Below, piece after piece: positions 5,316 through 12,321 of a stretch of DNA of 14,772 nucleotides. The position numbers were made by a program, and so were the translations under genes. How positions within the stretch are numbered: position 1 is the first letter of the stretch; each line of letters starts with the position of its first letter. This DNA comes from JAGLTA01 sp023142625. Its GTDB lineage: Bacteria > Patescibacteriota > Patescibacteriia > JAACEG01. The notes under the pieces were generated by a model. The model was not told where the DNA came from and made no database searches. It saw only the letters and a list, made by a program, of their open reading frames with translations. The DNA lies in NCBI GenBank assembly GCA_030641665.1, contig DAOWHA010000017.1:1-14772 (forward strand), written 5' to 3'.

Positions 5316-5874
5316 ATCTAAAACAAAACCGAATTTTAGAGAAACAAAATTTGGTATTTTGCCTATTATTGAAATAGAAGACATTATTACGAATAATTTA
5401 ATCCGTGCGAGGGCTTATATCTTAAGAAATTACAAGGACTTAAATATCGGAATTGAGTTAGCAAAAGATTTGCATTTGAAATTAGCAAGTTATCTATTTG
5501 AAGAGGCTGGGGAATTTAGAAAAAGGCAGGTGCAAGTGGGAGATTACGATCCGCCTGAATATTTTAAAATTATAGAATTATTGAAAAATTGGGAAGGCGA
5601 TTTTAATGAAAGGAAAAAATTTATTAAAACATTAGACGGACATATTGAAACGCTGGCATGGATGATGCATAAATTTTTATGGATACACCCATTTTTTGAT
5701 TATAACGGCAGAATTTCAAGATTATTAGGCGAAATATATTTATTAAAAAATGATTTGCCAGTTACGAGTTTTATGGGAGTTAAAAGAAGCGAATTTGCCG
5801 AAGCAATGAAATTAGCAACTTCCAAAGATGATTTAAGCGGAATTATAAAAATTATTAAAAGAAATTTAAAATAA
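5308..5874 (+). CDS. Fic-domain protein (putative AMP-transferase)
   Basis: A 188-aa protein made up almost wholly of a Fic core. Fic enzymes usually transfer AMP from ATP to a hydroxyl side chain of a target protein. The family's GEFRKRQVQVG...PPEYFKIIELL segment is at 68-93, and the active-site motif HPFFDYNGRISR at 127-138. Catalytic His127, Asp131, Asn133, Gly134, Arg135 and Arg138 are present; Tyr132 replaces the Gly normally found there (HxFx(D/E)GNGRxxR). The inhibitory helix normally N-terminal to this core is absent and appears to be encoded by the overlapping gene before it. There is no signal peptide, so it should be cytosolic. It sits between grpE and dnaK, and because the animal Fic enzyme FICD modifies the Hsp70 BiP, DnaK is a natural but untested candidate target. 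A mobile toxin-antitoxin pair is the alternative. Confidence 0.9.
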   Translation: MPKSKTKPNFRETKFGILPIIEIEDIITNNLIRARAYILRNYKDLNIGIELAKDLHLKLASYLFEEAGEFRKRQVQVGDYDPPEYFKIIELLKNWEGDFNERKKFIKTLDGHIETLAWMMHKFLWIHPFFDYNGRISRLLGEIYLLKNDLPVTSFMGVKRSEFAEAMKLATSKDDLSGIIKIIKRNLK

Positions 5875-5881
5875 TAAAATT

Positions 5882-6028
5882 TGTCATTCTGAGGAGTGAA
5901 GCGACGAAGAATCTGCTTTATTTATAATCAAAATATTGTTTAAGATAATTTAACAATAAACCGCGATGATTTTAAAATAATTTAGCGATAATCAAATCAG
6001 ATTTTTCGGCTATCGCCTCAAAATGACA
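5882..6028 (+). repeat. Palindromic intergenic repeat (GAAGCGACGAAG family), copy 1
   Basis: A 147-bp element. Its ends TGTCATTCTGAGG (5882-5894) and CCTCAAAATGACA (6016-6028) are inverted repeats with one mismatch. Inside, CGAAGAATCTG (5905-5915) pairs with CAGATTTTTCG (5998-6008), again with one mismatch. The 14-base string TCGGCTATCGCCTC at 6006-6019 recurs exactly at 12981-12994 in the second copy. This is a widespread non-coding palindromic (MITE/REP-like) repeat type. It lies directly after the fic stop and may act as a transcript end. Confidence 0.8.
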
Positions 6029-6085
6029 GTTGATTTAAACCCCGATTTTTAATAGTTAGTTTTATTAATTGTTAAAAACTGGAGG

Positions 6086-6232
6086 TTAAAATTTACAAAA
6101 AGAAAAGAGGCAACTTATAAGAAAGCCGCCCCTTTTATGGAGAGTATAGCCATCCATCATACTACTTCCAAAAAAAATGAATGCTACTACTCCTATAAAT
6201 ATTATATATATCATTGTCGCAATGATTTCCAT
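6086..6232 (-). CDS. Small membrane peptide of unknown function (48 aa)
   Basis: The only minus-strand gene I can support. It starts MEIIATMIYIIFIGVVAFIF (one clear transmembrane segment, about residues 3-21), continues FGSSMMDGYTLHKRGG and ends in a short Cys/Phe-containing tail. A run of six G's lies 6 bases upstream of the ATG (plus-strand 6239-6244), one of only two strong ribosome-binding sites in the window. Upstream on the same strand are TTGACT (6331-6336) and TATATT (6309-6314) with a 16-base spacer. A terminator-like hairpin (6107-6114 with 6125-6132) followed by a U-rich run overlaps the end of the gene. Promoter, ribosome-binding site, a hydrophobic product and a terminator agree, so I regard it as a real gene. 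It is divergent from dnaK, and I recognise no family. A regulatory RNA is the alternative. Confidence 0.6.
   Translation of the reverse strand: MEIIATMIYIIFIGVVAFIFFGSSMMDGYTLHKRGGFLISCLFSFCKF
6097..6132 (-). terminator. Intrinsic terminator of the minus-strand small gene
   Basis: On the minus strand GGGGCGGC (6132-6125) pairs over all 8 positions, three of them G-U, with GTTGCCTC (6114-6107) around a 10-base loop. TTTTCTTTTT (6106-6097) follows. The hairpin overlaps the last codons of the 48-aa gene. Confidence 0.55.
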
Positions 6233-6308
6233 TTTTGTCCCCCCTTTTTTTGTTACCTCAATTTAATTAAAATTAATTAAAAACTAAAAAAATTATTTTG
6301 AATAATTT

Positions 6309-6336
6309 AATATATCATAATTTATAAATAAGTCAA
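6309..6336 (-). promoter_or_regulatory. Promoter of the minus-strand small gene
   Basis: Minus-strand TTGACT (6336-6331), a 16-base spacer and TATATT (6314-6309). Transcription would start near 6302, giving a leader of about 70 bases before the ATG at 6232. The leader also contains GAGGTAAC (6259-6252). Confidence 0.55.
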
Positions 6337-6342
6337 TAGATA

Positions 6343-6371
6343 TTGAGTAAATTAAAAATAATTGCTTAATA
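6343..6371 (+). promoter_or_regulatory. Possible dnaK promoter
   Basis: TTGAGT (6343-6348), 17 bases and TTAATA (6366-6371), 21 bases before the dnaK ATG. The -10 match is modest in a very AT-rich region. No CIRCE arm (TTAGCACTC or GAGTGCTAA) is present between fic and dnaK. Confidence 0.3.
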
Positions 6372-6392
6372 ATCTATGAGATAAATAAACTT

Positions 6393-8369
6393 ATGCCAAA
6401 AATTTTAGGTATTGATCTTGGGACTACAAATTCAGCGATGGCGATTGTTGAAGGCGGAAAACCGAAGATCTTAGAAAACAAAGAAGGAAATCGCACCACG
6501 CCATCTATCGTTGCGATTTCAAAAACAGGTGAACGGCTTGTCGGGCAAATCGCTAAAAGGCAAGCGGTTACAAATTCTGAAAATACGATTTTTTCAGTAA
6601 AAAGACTGATCGGACGCCGCTTTGAAGACGAGACAATTCAGGAGGATATTAAAATGGTTCCATATAAAATTGTAAAAGCTGGCGAAGGCGTTAAAGTAAA
6701 GATGCAGGACAAAGAGCATACCCCGCAGGAAATTTCAGCGATGATTTTACAAAAATTGAAAGCGGACGCCGAGGAAAAATTAGGAGAAAAAATTGAAGAG
6801 GTCGTAATAACTGTGCCAGCATATTTTGACGACGCGCAAAGGCAGGCAACTAAAGACGCAGGCGAAATCGCAGGCGTGAAAGTAAAAAGAATAATCAATG
6901 AACCGACTGCTGCCGCGCTTGCTTATGGTTTTGATAAAAATAAAGGGGAACAAGTAGTTGTTTATGATTTAGGAGGCGGAACTTTTGATGTTTCAGTGTT
7001 AGATATTGGAGATGATACAGTTGAAGTAAAAGCCACTCACGGCGACACTCATTTAGGAGGAGATGATTTTGATCAAAGGATTATTTCGTGGATTATTGAT
7101 GAATTTAAAAAAGACCAAGGAATTGATTTAAGCAACGACCAACTTGCTTTACAAAGACTGAAAGAATCAGCGGAAAAAGCAAAACACGAACTTTCAACAA
7201 CGACTGAAACAGAAATTAATCAGCCGTTTATCACAACCGACGATTCTGGACCAAAACATCTGGTAATGAAAATGACTCGCGCGAAATTAGAAGAGATTGT
7301 CGGCGATTTGGTTGAAAAAACTTTAGAACCGTGCAAAAAAGCGCTGGAAGACGCAAAATTAAAAGTTAGCGATATTGAACAGGTCATTTTAGTCGGCGGA
7401 ATGACAAGGATGCCATTAGTGCAGCAGACTGTTGAAAAATTTTTCAATAAAAAGCCGAACATTACCGTAAATCCAGACGAGGTTGTGGCTTTGGGCGCAG
7501 CTGTGCAAGCGGGCGTATTACAAGGCGATGTTAAAGATGTTCTTCTGCTTGATGTTACTCCTTTGACTTTAGGGATTGAAACTTTGGGCGGAATTTCCAC
7601 GCCGTTAATTGAAAAAAATACGACAATTCCGACTTCCAAAAGCCAGATTTTTTCAACAGCCGCTGACGGACAGACATCGGTTGAAATAAATGTTTCACAG
7701 GGCGAGCGGACAATGATGGGAGATAATAAAAGTTTAGGCAGGTTTATTCTGTCTGGAATTCCGCCGTCTCCTCGCGGATTGCCGCAAATTGAAGTAAGTT
7801 TTGATATTGACGCTAATGGAATTTTAAATGTTAAAGCGAAAGACAAAGCAAGCGGAAAAGAACAGTCAATTACAATTACCGCATCTTCAGGGCTTTCCAA
7901 AGAAGAGATAGAAAAAATGAAAAAGGACGCCGAGGCGCACGCAGAAGACGATAAGAAAAAACGCGAGGAAGCGGAAATTAAAAATAACGCTGATTCAGCC
8001 GTTTTCCAAACTGAAAAAACATTAAAAGAGATGGGCGACAAGGTAAAGCCTGAAATTAAAAAAGAAATTGATGAAAAATTGGAGGCGTTGAAAAAAGTAA
8101 AAGACGGAACTGATTTTGAAGCGACAAAAAAAGCAATGGAAAATTTAACAAGTTCTGTCACAAAAATCGGCGCAGAAATGTATAAAGACCAGCAGGCGCA
8201 AGCAGGAATGCCAGGAGCCGAAGAAGTGAATAAGCAAGCTGGCGAAGAAGAAAAGAAAGGACCGATTGAGGGGGAATACGAGGATGTTAAAAATAACGAA
8301 AAAGCCAGCAGTGAAAAAAAGCAAGGTGATAAAAAAGAAGACGATAAGAAAGAGGAGGATAAGAAATAA
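6393..8369 (+). CDS. dnaK: Chaperone protein DnaK (Hsp70)
   Basis: The ATP-dependent Hsp70 of the cytosol, working with DnaJ and GrpE, both encoded nearby. The nucleotide-binding domain (1-380) shows the three family signatures: IDLGTTNS (7-14), VYDLGGGTFDVSVL (190-203) and VILVGGMTRMPLVQQ (331-345), plus catalytic Lys70. The interdomain linker DVLLLDVTP (382-390) is intact. The substrate-binding domain and helical lid follow, then a tail very rich in Lys, Glu and Asp (from about residue 610), without a clear EEVD-like ending. At 658 aa it is close to the E. coli length of 638. The start is preceded by AATAAACTT rather than a Shine-Dalgarno site. By contrast with hrcA, there is no CIRCE immediately upstream, so its heat control may depend on read-through or on another signal. 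A perfect 11-bp palindrome follows the stop. Confidence 0.99.
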   Translation: MPKILGIDLGTTNSAMAIVEGGKPKILENKEGNRTTPSIVAISKTGERLVGQIAKRQAVTNSENTIFSVKRLIGRRFEDETIQEDIKMVPYKIVKAGEGVKVKMQDKEHTPQEISAMILQKLKADAEEKLGEKIEEVVITVPAYFDDAQRQATKDAGEIAGVKVKRIINEPTAAALAYGFDKNKGEQVVVYDLGGGTFDVSVLDIGDDTVEVKATHGDTHLGGDDFDQRIISWIIDEFKKDQGIDLSNDQLALQRLKESAEKAKHELSTTTETEINQPFITTDDSGPKHLVMKMTRAKLEEIVGDLVEKTLEPCKKALEDAKLKVSDIEQVILVGGMTRMPLVQQTVEKFFNKKPNITVNPDEVVALGAAVQAGVLQGDVKDVLLLDVTPLTLGIETLGGISTPLIEKNTTIPTSKSQIFSTAADGQTSVEINVSQGERTMMGDNKSLGRFILSGIPPSPRGLPQIEVSFDIDANGILNVKAKDKASGKEQSITITASSGLSKEEIEKMKKDAEAHAEDDKKKREEAEIKNNADSAVFQTEKTLKEMGDKVKPEIKKEIDEKLEALKKVKDGTDFEATKKAMENLTSSVTKIGAEMYKDQQAQAGMPGAEEVNKQAGEEEKKGPIEGEYEDVKNNEKASSEKKQGDKKEDDKKEEDKK

Positions 8370-8381
8370 AATTGATTATGA

Positions 8382-8409
8382 TATTGCCTGCGAATATCCG
8401 CAGGCAATA
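8382..8409 (+). terminator. Strong hairpin after dnaK
   Basis: Perfect 11-bp stem TATTGCCTGCG (8382-8392) / CGCAGGCAATA (8399-8409) with a 6-base loop, 12 bases after the dnaK stop. The T-run (8421-8425) starts 11 bases after the stem instead of adjoining it, so termination may be partial. It may instead protect the 3' end of the dnaK message while allowing read-through into the next gene. Confidence 0.55.
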
Positions 8410-8439
8410 AATTTAGTTAGTTTTTAAAAAAATAAATAG

Positions 8440-9168
8440 ATGATTAAAGTTGGAATCAGCACTTATACAAAATTTTGGAAACCTGAAAAAATATTTAAAA
8501 TTGCTCAAGAGTTAGGAGTCGGGATAGAATTTCTGCCAATGAGATGGCATAATTTAAACTATCTCCATAAAATGCAAAAAAGGTTCCCAAAGGTTGAAAT
8601 ACTTGGAATTCACGCTCCTTTTTCTAAGAATTTTTTCGGTTATTTGAAAGATTTTAAACAAAGAAAATTTTTACAAAAAATTTGTCCGATAATTTGGGCG
8701 GCAATATTAGGAGGATTTAACGATAAATATTTTAAAATCGCTAAAAATTTAAATTGTTATTTAAATTTTCATCCAAGAAATTTTGTACCTGGATATAAAA
8801 ATTCGCTTATTGAAAATCCTTACGCTGACGAAGGAAATATTCCGTTAAAAGAAATTAAAAAGATAGCTGAGGAAAATAATATTGGAATAACATTAGACAC
8901 TTCGCACATAGCAAGCGTTAACGGTAATTTATTAGAAGCATTTGAAATTTTACAGCCAAGAGTGATTCATCTTTCAGATTCAAAATTCGGTAAACATGGT
9001 CATTTGGTCTTAGGAAAAGGCGAACTTCCTCTTACTGAATTACTTAATAAAGTTAAACGAAAGAATAATGATTATATAATCATAGTAGAATTAAAACCTA
9101 TAAAAAATTACAAAGAGGCTATTAAACACTCATTTGATTTTTTAAGAAAAAATAGAATCTATTTTTAA
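8440..9168 (+). CDS. Xylose isomerase-like TIM-barrel protein (AP endonuclease 2 superfamily)
   Basis: A 242-aa protein with the pattern of the sugar-phosphate isomerase/epimerase and endonuclease IV superfamily. Candidate metal or active-site residues lie at the expected strand ends: E30 in VGIEFLP, H58 in IHAPF, H111 in NFHPRN, D153 and H156 in GITLDTSHI, H177 and D180 in VIHLSDSKFGKHGH, and E217 in IVELKP. It is shorter than typical members (about 270-300 aa) but spans both ends of the barrel. There is no signal peptide. Whether it isomerises a sugar or acts on DNA cannot be told from sequence; it lacks endonuclease IV motifs I would recognise. It lies between dnaK and the DUF3467/dnaJ pair in the same direction and uses an A/T-rich start without Shine-Dalgarno. 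Confidence 0.8.
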   Translation: MIKVGISTYTKFWKPEKIFKIAQELGVGIEFLPMRWHNLNYLHKMQKRFPKVEILGIHAPFSKNFFGYLKDFKQRKFLQKICPIIWAAILGGFNDKYFKIAKNLNCYLNFHPRNFVPGYKNSLIENPYADEGNIPLKEIKKIAEENNIGITLDTSHIASVNGNLLEAFEILQPRVIHLSDSKFGKHGHLVLGKGELPLTELLNKVKRKNNDYIIIVELKPIKNYKEAIKHSFDFLRKNRIYF

Positions 9169-9191
9169 TAAATTTACTAAATATAAATTTT

Positions 9192-9491
9192 ATGGAAAAC
9201 AAACAACCGCAGCCGCAACAGCGGCAGCAGATTAAAATCGCTGATAATATTCCCGGCGCGGAATACAGCAATTTGGCTAATATTAGCCACAATAAAGAAG
9301 AATTTCAGATTGTTTTCGCAAATGTTATGCCGCCGTCAGGACGGGTAGCAGCGAAAATTATTACAACCCCGGGGCATTTTAAAAGAATAATCGCAGCAAT
9401 GAAAGATAATTTGAAAAAATACGAAGAAAAATTCGGAGAAGTAAAAGAAGCAGCAAATTTAGGCGAAAAAGAGATTGGGTTTAAAAATTAA
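9192..9491 (+). CDS. DUF3467 family protein
   Basis: A 99-aa protein. After a Gln/Pro-rich start (ENKQPQPQQRQQ), the region from residue 15 matches the DUF3467 pattern: the EYSNLANISHNKEEFQIVFA segment, a central PPSGRVAAKIITTPGHFKR and the final helix ENLKKYEEKFG-like (here DNLKKYEEKFG). The biochemical function is unknown. It is a small cytosolic protein with no membrane segment. It ends 8 bases before dnaJ and is probably co-transcribed with it, which hints at, but does not prove, a link with protein quality control. Confidence 0.85.
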   Translation: MENKQPQPQQRQQIKIADNIPGAEYSNLANISHNKEEFQIVFANVMPPSGRVAAKIITTPGHFKRIIAAMKDNLKKYEEKFGEVKEAANLGEKEIGFKN

Positions 9492-9499
9492 TAAATATT

Positions 9500-10588
9500 A
9501 TGCAAAAAGATTTTTATAATATATTAGGAATTAATAAAAGCGCGTCGGCTGATGAAATCAAAAAAGCTTTTCGAAAATTGGCGCATAAATGCCATCCGGA
9601 TAAAAAAGGCGGTGATGAAGCAAAATTCAAAGAGATAAACGAGGCATATCAAGTTTTGTCAAATCCGCAAAAAAAACAGCAATACGACCAATTCGGACAG
9701 ACATTTGATCAAGCGCAAGCAGGCGGCGCCGGCGCCGGATTTAGCGGATTTGAAGGTTTTTCAGGATTTAATTCCGGCTTTAGTTCAGGCGAAGGGGTTG
9801 AATTTGATTTGGGAGATATTTTAGGAGATTTTTTTCACGGAGGCGGAAGATCAAGAAGAACCGCGAGAGGCAGAGATATTCAAACTGACATAACAATAGA
9901 ATTTTTAGAAATGATAACTGGCGTTGAAAAAGAGATAGAAATTTTTAAAAATTCAGTCTGCGCTAACTGTAGCGGGACAGGCGCTGATCCAAGCAGTGAA
10001 CAAAAAATTTGTTCAACATGCAATGGAAAAGGCGAGATAAAAAAAACTCGCCAGACAATTTTCGGCGCGATGGCAACGACCGAGATTTGTCCGAATTGCA
10101 GCGGGGAAGGAAGAACTGCAACAAAAAAATGCGCTGTTTGCAAAGGTTCTGGCGTTATCAAGAAAAAAGAAAAAATTAAAATAAAAATTCCAGCAGGAAT
10201 AAACGACAGTGAGGCTATTAAAATATCCGAAAAAGGCGAAGCTGTTAAAAAAGGCGCGGCTGGAGATTTATATATAGTTATCCATGTTAAACAAGATAGC
10301 GGATTTATAAGAGTTGATGATGATATTAGGACGGTAAAACGGATAAAATTAACTCAGGCCATTTTAGGCGACAAAATAGAATTTGATACGCCAGAAGGCA
10401 AAGTGCGGTTAAAAATACCAGAAGGGATGGAATCAGGAACTGAATTTCGCTTGCGAAGCAAAGGAATTCAGCATCTAAGAGGTTTTGGAAGGGGCGATTT
10501 AATTATTAAGGTTATAATAACAATCCCGAAACGGCTCACGCGCCAACAGAAAAAAATAGTTAAAGAATTAGAAAAAGAGGAATTATAA
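9500..10588 (+). CDS. dnaJ: Chaperone protein DnaJ (Hsp40)
   Basis: Co-chaperone that delivers substrates to DnaK and stimulates its ATPase. The J domain (residues 3-66) has the essential HPD at 32-34. A Gly/Phe-rich linker (about 75-115) follows. All four CxxCxGxG zinc motifs are present: CANCSGTG (154-161), CSTCNGKG (171-178), CPNCSGEG (197-204) and CAVCKGSG (211-218), and then the C-terminal substrate-binding domains. It is a full type I DnaJ of 362 aa, near the usual 370-380. The gene follows the DUF3467 gene by 8 bases, and a new promoter and rpsB follow downstream. The start at 9500 is fixed by the family N-terminus (KDFYNILGI) and preceded by AATAAATATT, with no Shine-Dalgarno site. 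Confidence 0.99.
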   Translation: MQKDFYNILGINKSASADEIKKAFRKLAHKCHPDKKGGDEAKFKEINEAYQVLSNPQKKQQYDQFGQTFDQAQAGGAGAGFSGFEGFSGFNSGFSSGEGVEFDLGDILGDFFHGGGRSRRTARGRDIQTDITIEFLEMITGVEKEIEIFKNSVCANCSGTGADPSSEQKICSTCNGKGEIKKTRQTIFGAMATTEICPNCSGEGRTATKKCAVCKGSGVIKKKEKIKIKIPAGINDSEAIKISEKGEAVKKGAAGDLYIVIHVKQDSGFIRVDDDIRTVKRIKLTQAILGDKIEFDTPEGKVRLKIPEGMESGTEFRLRSKGIQHLRGFGRGDLIIKVIITIPKRLTRQQKKIVKELEKEEL

Positions 10589-10601
10589 ATTTTATCGCAA
10601 A

Positions 10602-10629
10602 TTGACATATTTTTTATCTGTGATAATCT
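10602..10629 (+). promoter_or_regulatory. Promoter of rpsB-tsf
   Basis: TTGACA (10602-10607), a 16-base spacer and TAATCT (10624-10629), preceded by TGA (10621-10623) as an extended -10. This would give a leader of roughly 155 bases before rpsB. Confidence 0.6.
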
Positions 10630-10635
10630 TTTAAT

Positions 10636-10793
10636 ATAAATTATTTAACAATAAGCATATTCTCAAGGATAAACTCCTCTCTGATTTAATTTTAATTAGG
10701 GTGATAGAGAATAGAAGTTGTTTTTTTATTTTTAATTTTAGGCGCAACAGTACTTATAAGTGAAAATAAAAAAATAAAAAAAGGAGAAAATTT
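10636..10793 (+). promoter_or_regulatory. rpsB 5' leader with inverted repeat and strong Shine-Dalgarno
   Basis: The leader contains ATTCTC (10659-10664) and GAGAAT (10707-10712), a perfect 6-base inverted repeat enclosing about 42 bases. This could form the base of a structured leader such as ribosomal-protein genes often use for autoregulation. It is not a leader family I recognise. The last part holds AAGGAG (10781-10786) seven bases before the ATG, the only strong Shine-Dalgarno site among the plus-strand genes. Confidence 0.4.
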
Positions 10794-11510
10794 ATGGCAA
10801 AAATTCCAGACACTTTAAAAATGTTAAAAGTCGGGCTGCATTTCGGGCATCGCGCTTCAAAATGGCATCCTAAAATGAAACCTTATATTTTTACCGATCG
10901 CAACGGAATACATATTATTGATTTAGAAAAAACGAAAAAGGGATTAAAAACAGCCTATGAATTTATTGAAAATTTATCAGCAAAAGGAGGTGTGGTCCTA
11001 TTTTTGGGAAGCAAGCCTCAAATCAAAGAATTAACAAGAAAAAAAGCGCTGGAAGCGAATTCGCCTTGCGTGGCAGATCGCTGGCTTGGCGGAACTATCA
11101 CTAATTTTTCAGTTATCTCGCAAGTTATAGGAAAATATAACAATCTAAAAAAAGAGGAAGCGGCAGGGGAGTGGGATAAAAAATATAAGAAAAAAGAACA
11201 AGTTGTTTTAAGAAAAGAGATAGAAAGGCTAGAAAGGAAAGTAGGCGGCATAAAAAATTTAAAAAAGGTTCCTGACGCTGTTTTCGTAATTGATTGCAAG
11301 AATGAAAAAACGGCTTTAAATGAGGCAAGATTAAAAAAAGTTCCCGTGATAGCTTTATGCGATACAAATATCAATCCTGATAATATTGATTTCGTAATTC
11401 CAGGTAACGATGATTCTATTAAAGCGGTAGAAATGATTTTGAATTTAATAGTTGAGGCGATTAAAGAGGGGCGCAATAAGTCCGTCAATCAAAAAAAAGA
11501 GGGTAAATAA
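10794..11510 (+). CDS. rpsB: 30S ribosomal protein S2
   Basis: Small-subunit ribosomal protein S2, 238 aa, normal length. Hallmarks are LKVGLHFGHRASKWHPKMKP near the N-terminus, GIHIIDLEKT, the VLFLGSKPQ strand, a RWLGGTITNF motif around residue 98, the coiled-coil segment (about 117-160) and the C-terminal VPVIALCDTNINPDNIDFVI and PGNDDSIKA blocks. The start is fixed by homology and by a strong AAGGAG seven bases upstream. It is followed 19 bases later by tsf, the common rpsB-tsf pair, and it has its own promoter and a possible structured leader. Confidence 0.99.
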   Translation: MAKIPDTLKMLKVGLHFGHRASKWHPKMKPYIFTDRNGIHIIDLEKTKKGLKTAYEFIENLSAKGGVVLFLGSKPQIKELTRKKALEANSPCVADRWLGGTITNFSVISQVIGKYNNLKKEEAAGEWDKKYKKKEQVVLRKEIERLERKVGGIKNLKKVPDAVFVIDCKNEKTALNEARLKKVPVIALCDTNINPDNIDFVIPGNDDSIKAVEMILNLIVEAIKEGRNKSVNQKKEGK

Positions 11511-11529
11511 TTTTAATAAATACTATTTT

Positions 11530-12303
11530 ATGATGGAAAAAATTAAAAAATTAAGAGGAATTACCGGCGCTGGAATTGTTGATTGCAAAAGCGCGCTTAA
11601 TGAAGCAGAAAATGACATTGATAAAGCTGTGGAAGTTTTAAGAAAAAAAGGCGCGATTAAAGCGGCTAAAAAAGCGGATCGCGAAACAAATGAAGGACTG
11701 ATTATTGCCGCTATATCCAAGGATAATAAAAAAGCTGGCTTGGTCAAAATTTATTGTGAAACTGATTTTGTCGCGCGCAACGAAGATTTTATCGGTTTTG
11801 TAAAAAATATTGCCGAACGCGGCTTAATAGAAAGCGCGGAGGAATATTTTAACAGCAAAAAAGAAGAGATGGTTCTGAAAATTGGTGAAAATATTTCATT
11901 TGGCGAAAGCAAAATCATAGAAGGCGAATATCTTGTCTCTTATGTTCATTCAAATAAAAAGGTGGCAAGCGTTGTAAGTTTTAATAAAATTATAGACGAA
12001 GCGATAGCAAAAGATATCGCAATGCAGGTCGTAGCGATGAATCCGTCTTTTGTAAACCCTGATGAAGTGCCTGAGGAGGATAAAAATAAAGAAAAAGAAA
12101 TTTACCGTGAACAATTGTTAAAACAGGGAAAACCTGAAAATATCATTGATAATATTCTAATCGGAAAAATCAATAAATACTGCGAAGAGATCTGCCTCTT
12201 AAAACAGCCGTTTATAAAAGACGATAAAAAAACAATAGAGCAAATCCTAAAAGAAGCCGACGCGGAAGCGATAGTTGAGGGGTTTGTGAAATGCGAGTTG
12301 TAG
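11530..12303 (+). CDS. tsf: Elongation factor Ts
   Basis: Guanine-nucleotide exchange factor for EF-Tu. The N-terminal UBA-like domain reads KLRGITGAGIVDCKSALNEA; the signature ETDFVARNEDF follows near residue 75, and then the core dimer-like domains ending FVKCEL. I place the start at the ATG at 11530, with a second ATG directly after it (11533), giving 257 or 256 aa. The frame stays open upstream to 11452, inside rpsB, but that N-terminal extension is unlike the family and overlaps another gene. The start is preceded by ACTATTTT, with no Shine-Dalgarno site. Probably co-transcribed with rpsB. Confidence 0.97.
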   Translation: MMEKIKKLRGITGAGIVDCKSALNEAENDIDKAVEVLRKKGAIKAAKKADRETNEGLIIAAISKDNKKAGLVKIYCETDFVARNEDFIGFVKNIAERGLIESAEEYFNSKKEEMVLKIGENISFGESKIIEGEYLVSYVHSNKKVASVVSFNKIIDEAIAKDIAMQVVAMNPSFVNPDEVPEEDKNKEKEIYREQLLKQGKPENIIDNILIGKINKYCEEICLLKQPFIKDDKKTIEQILKEADAEAIVEGFVKCEL

Positions 12304-12321
12304 AATAATAAAAAAATTTTT

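Noticed and set aside
7220..8407. Long (395 codons) open frame on the minus strand opposite dnaK
   Set aside because: Its translation is Ser/Phe-rich low-complexity sequence typical of the antisense of a Lys/Glu-rich gene. dnaK is certain on the plus strand, and no promoter or ribosome-binding site supports it.
11018..11488. Minus-strand open frames opposite rpsB, and similar ones opposite dnaJ, ricT, pyrH-region and protease genes
   Set aside because: They lie entirely opposite well-identified genes and give Ser/Phe/Leu-rich products with no motifs.
11452..11529. 26-residue N-terminal extension of EF-Ts overlapping rpsB
   Set aside because: The family N-terminus begins at the ATG at 11530/11533. 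The extension is an out-of-frame reading of the rpsB end and does not resemble EF-Ts.
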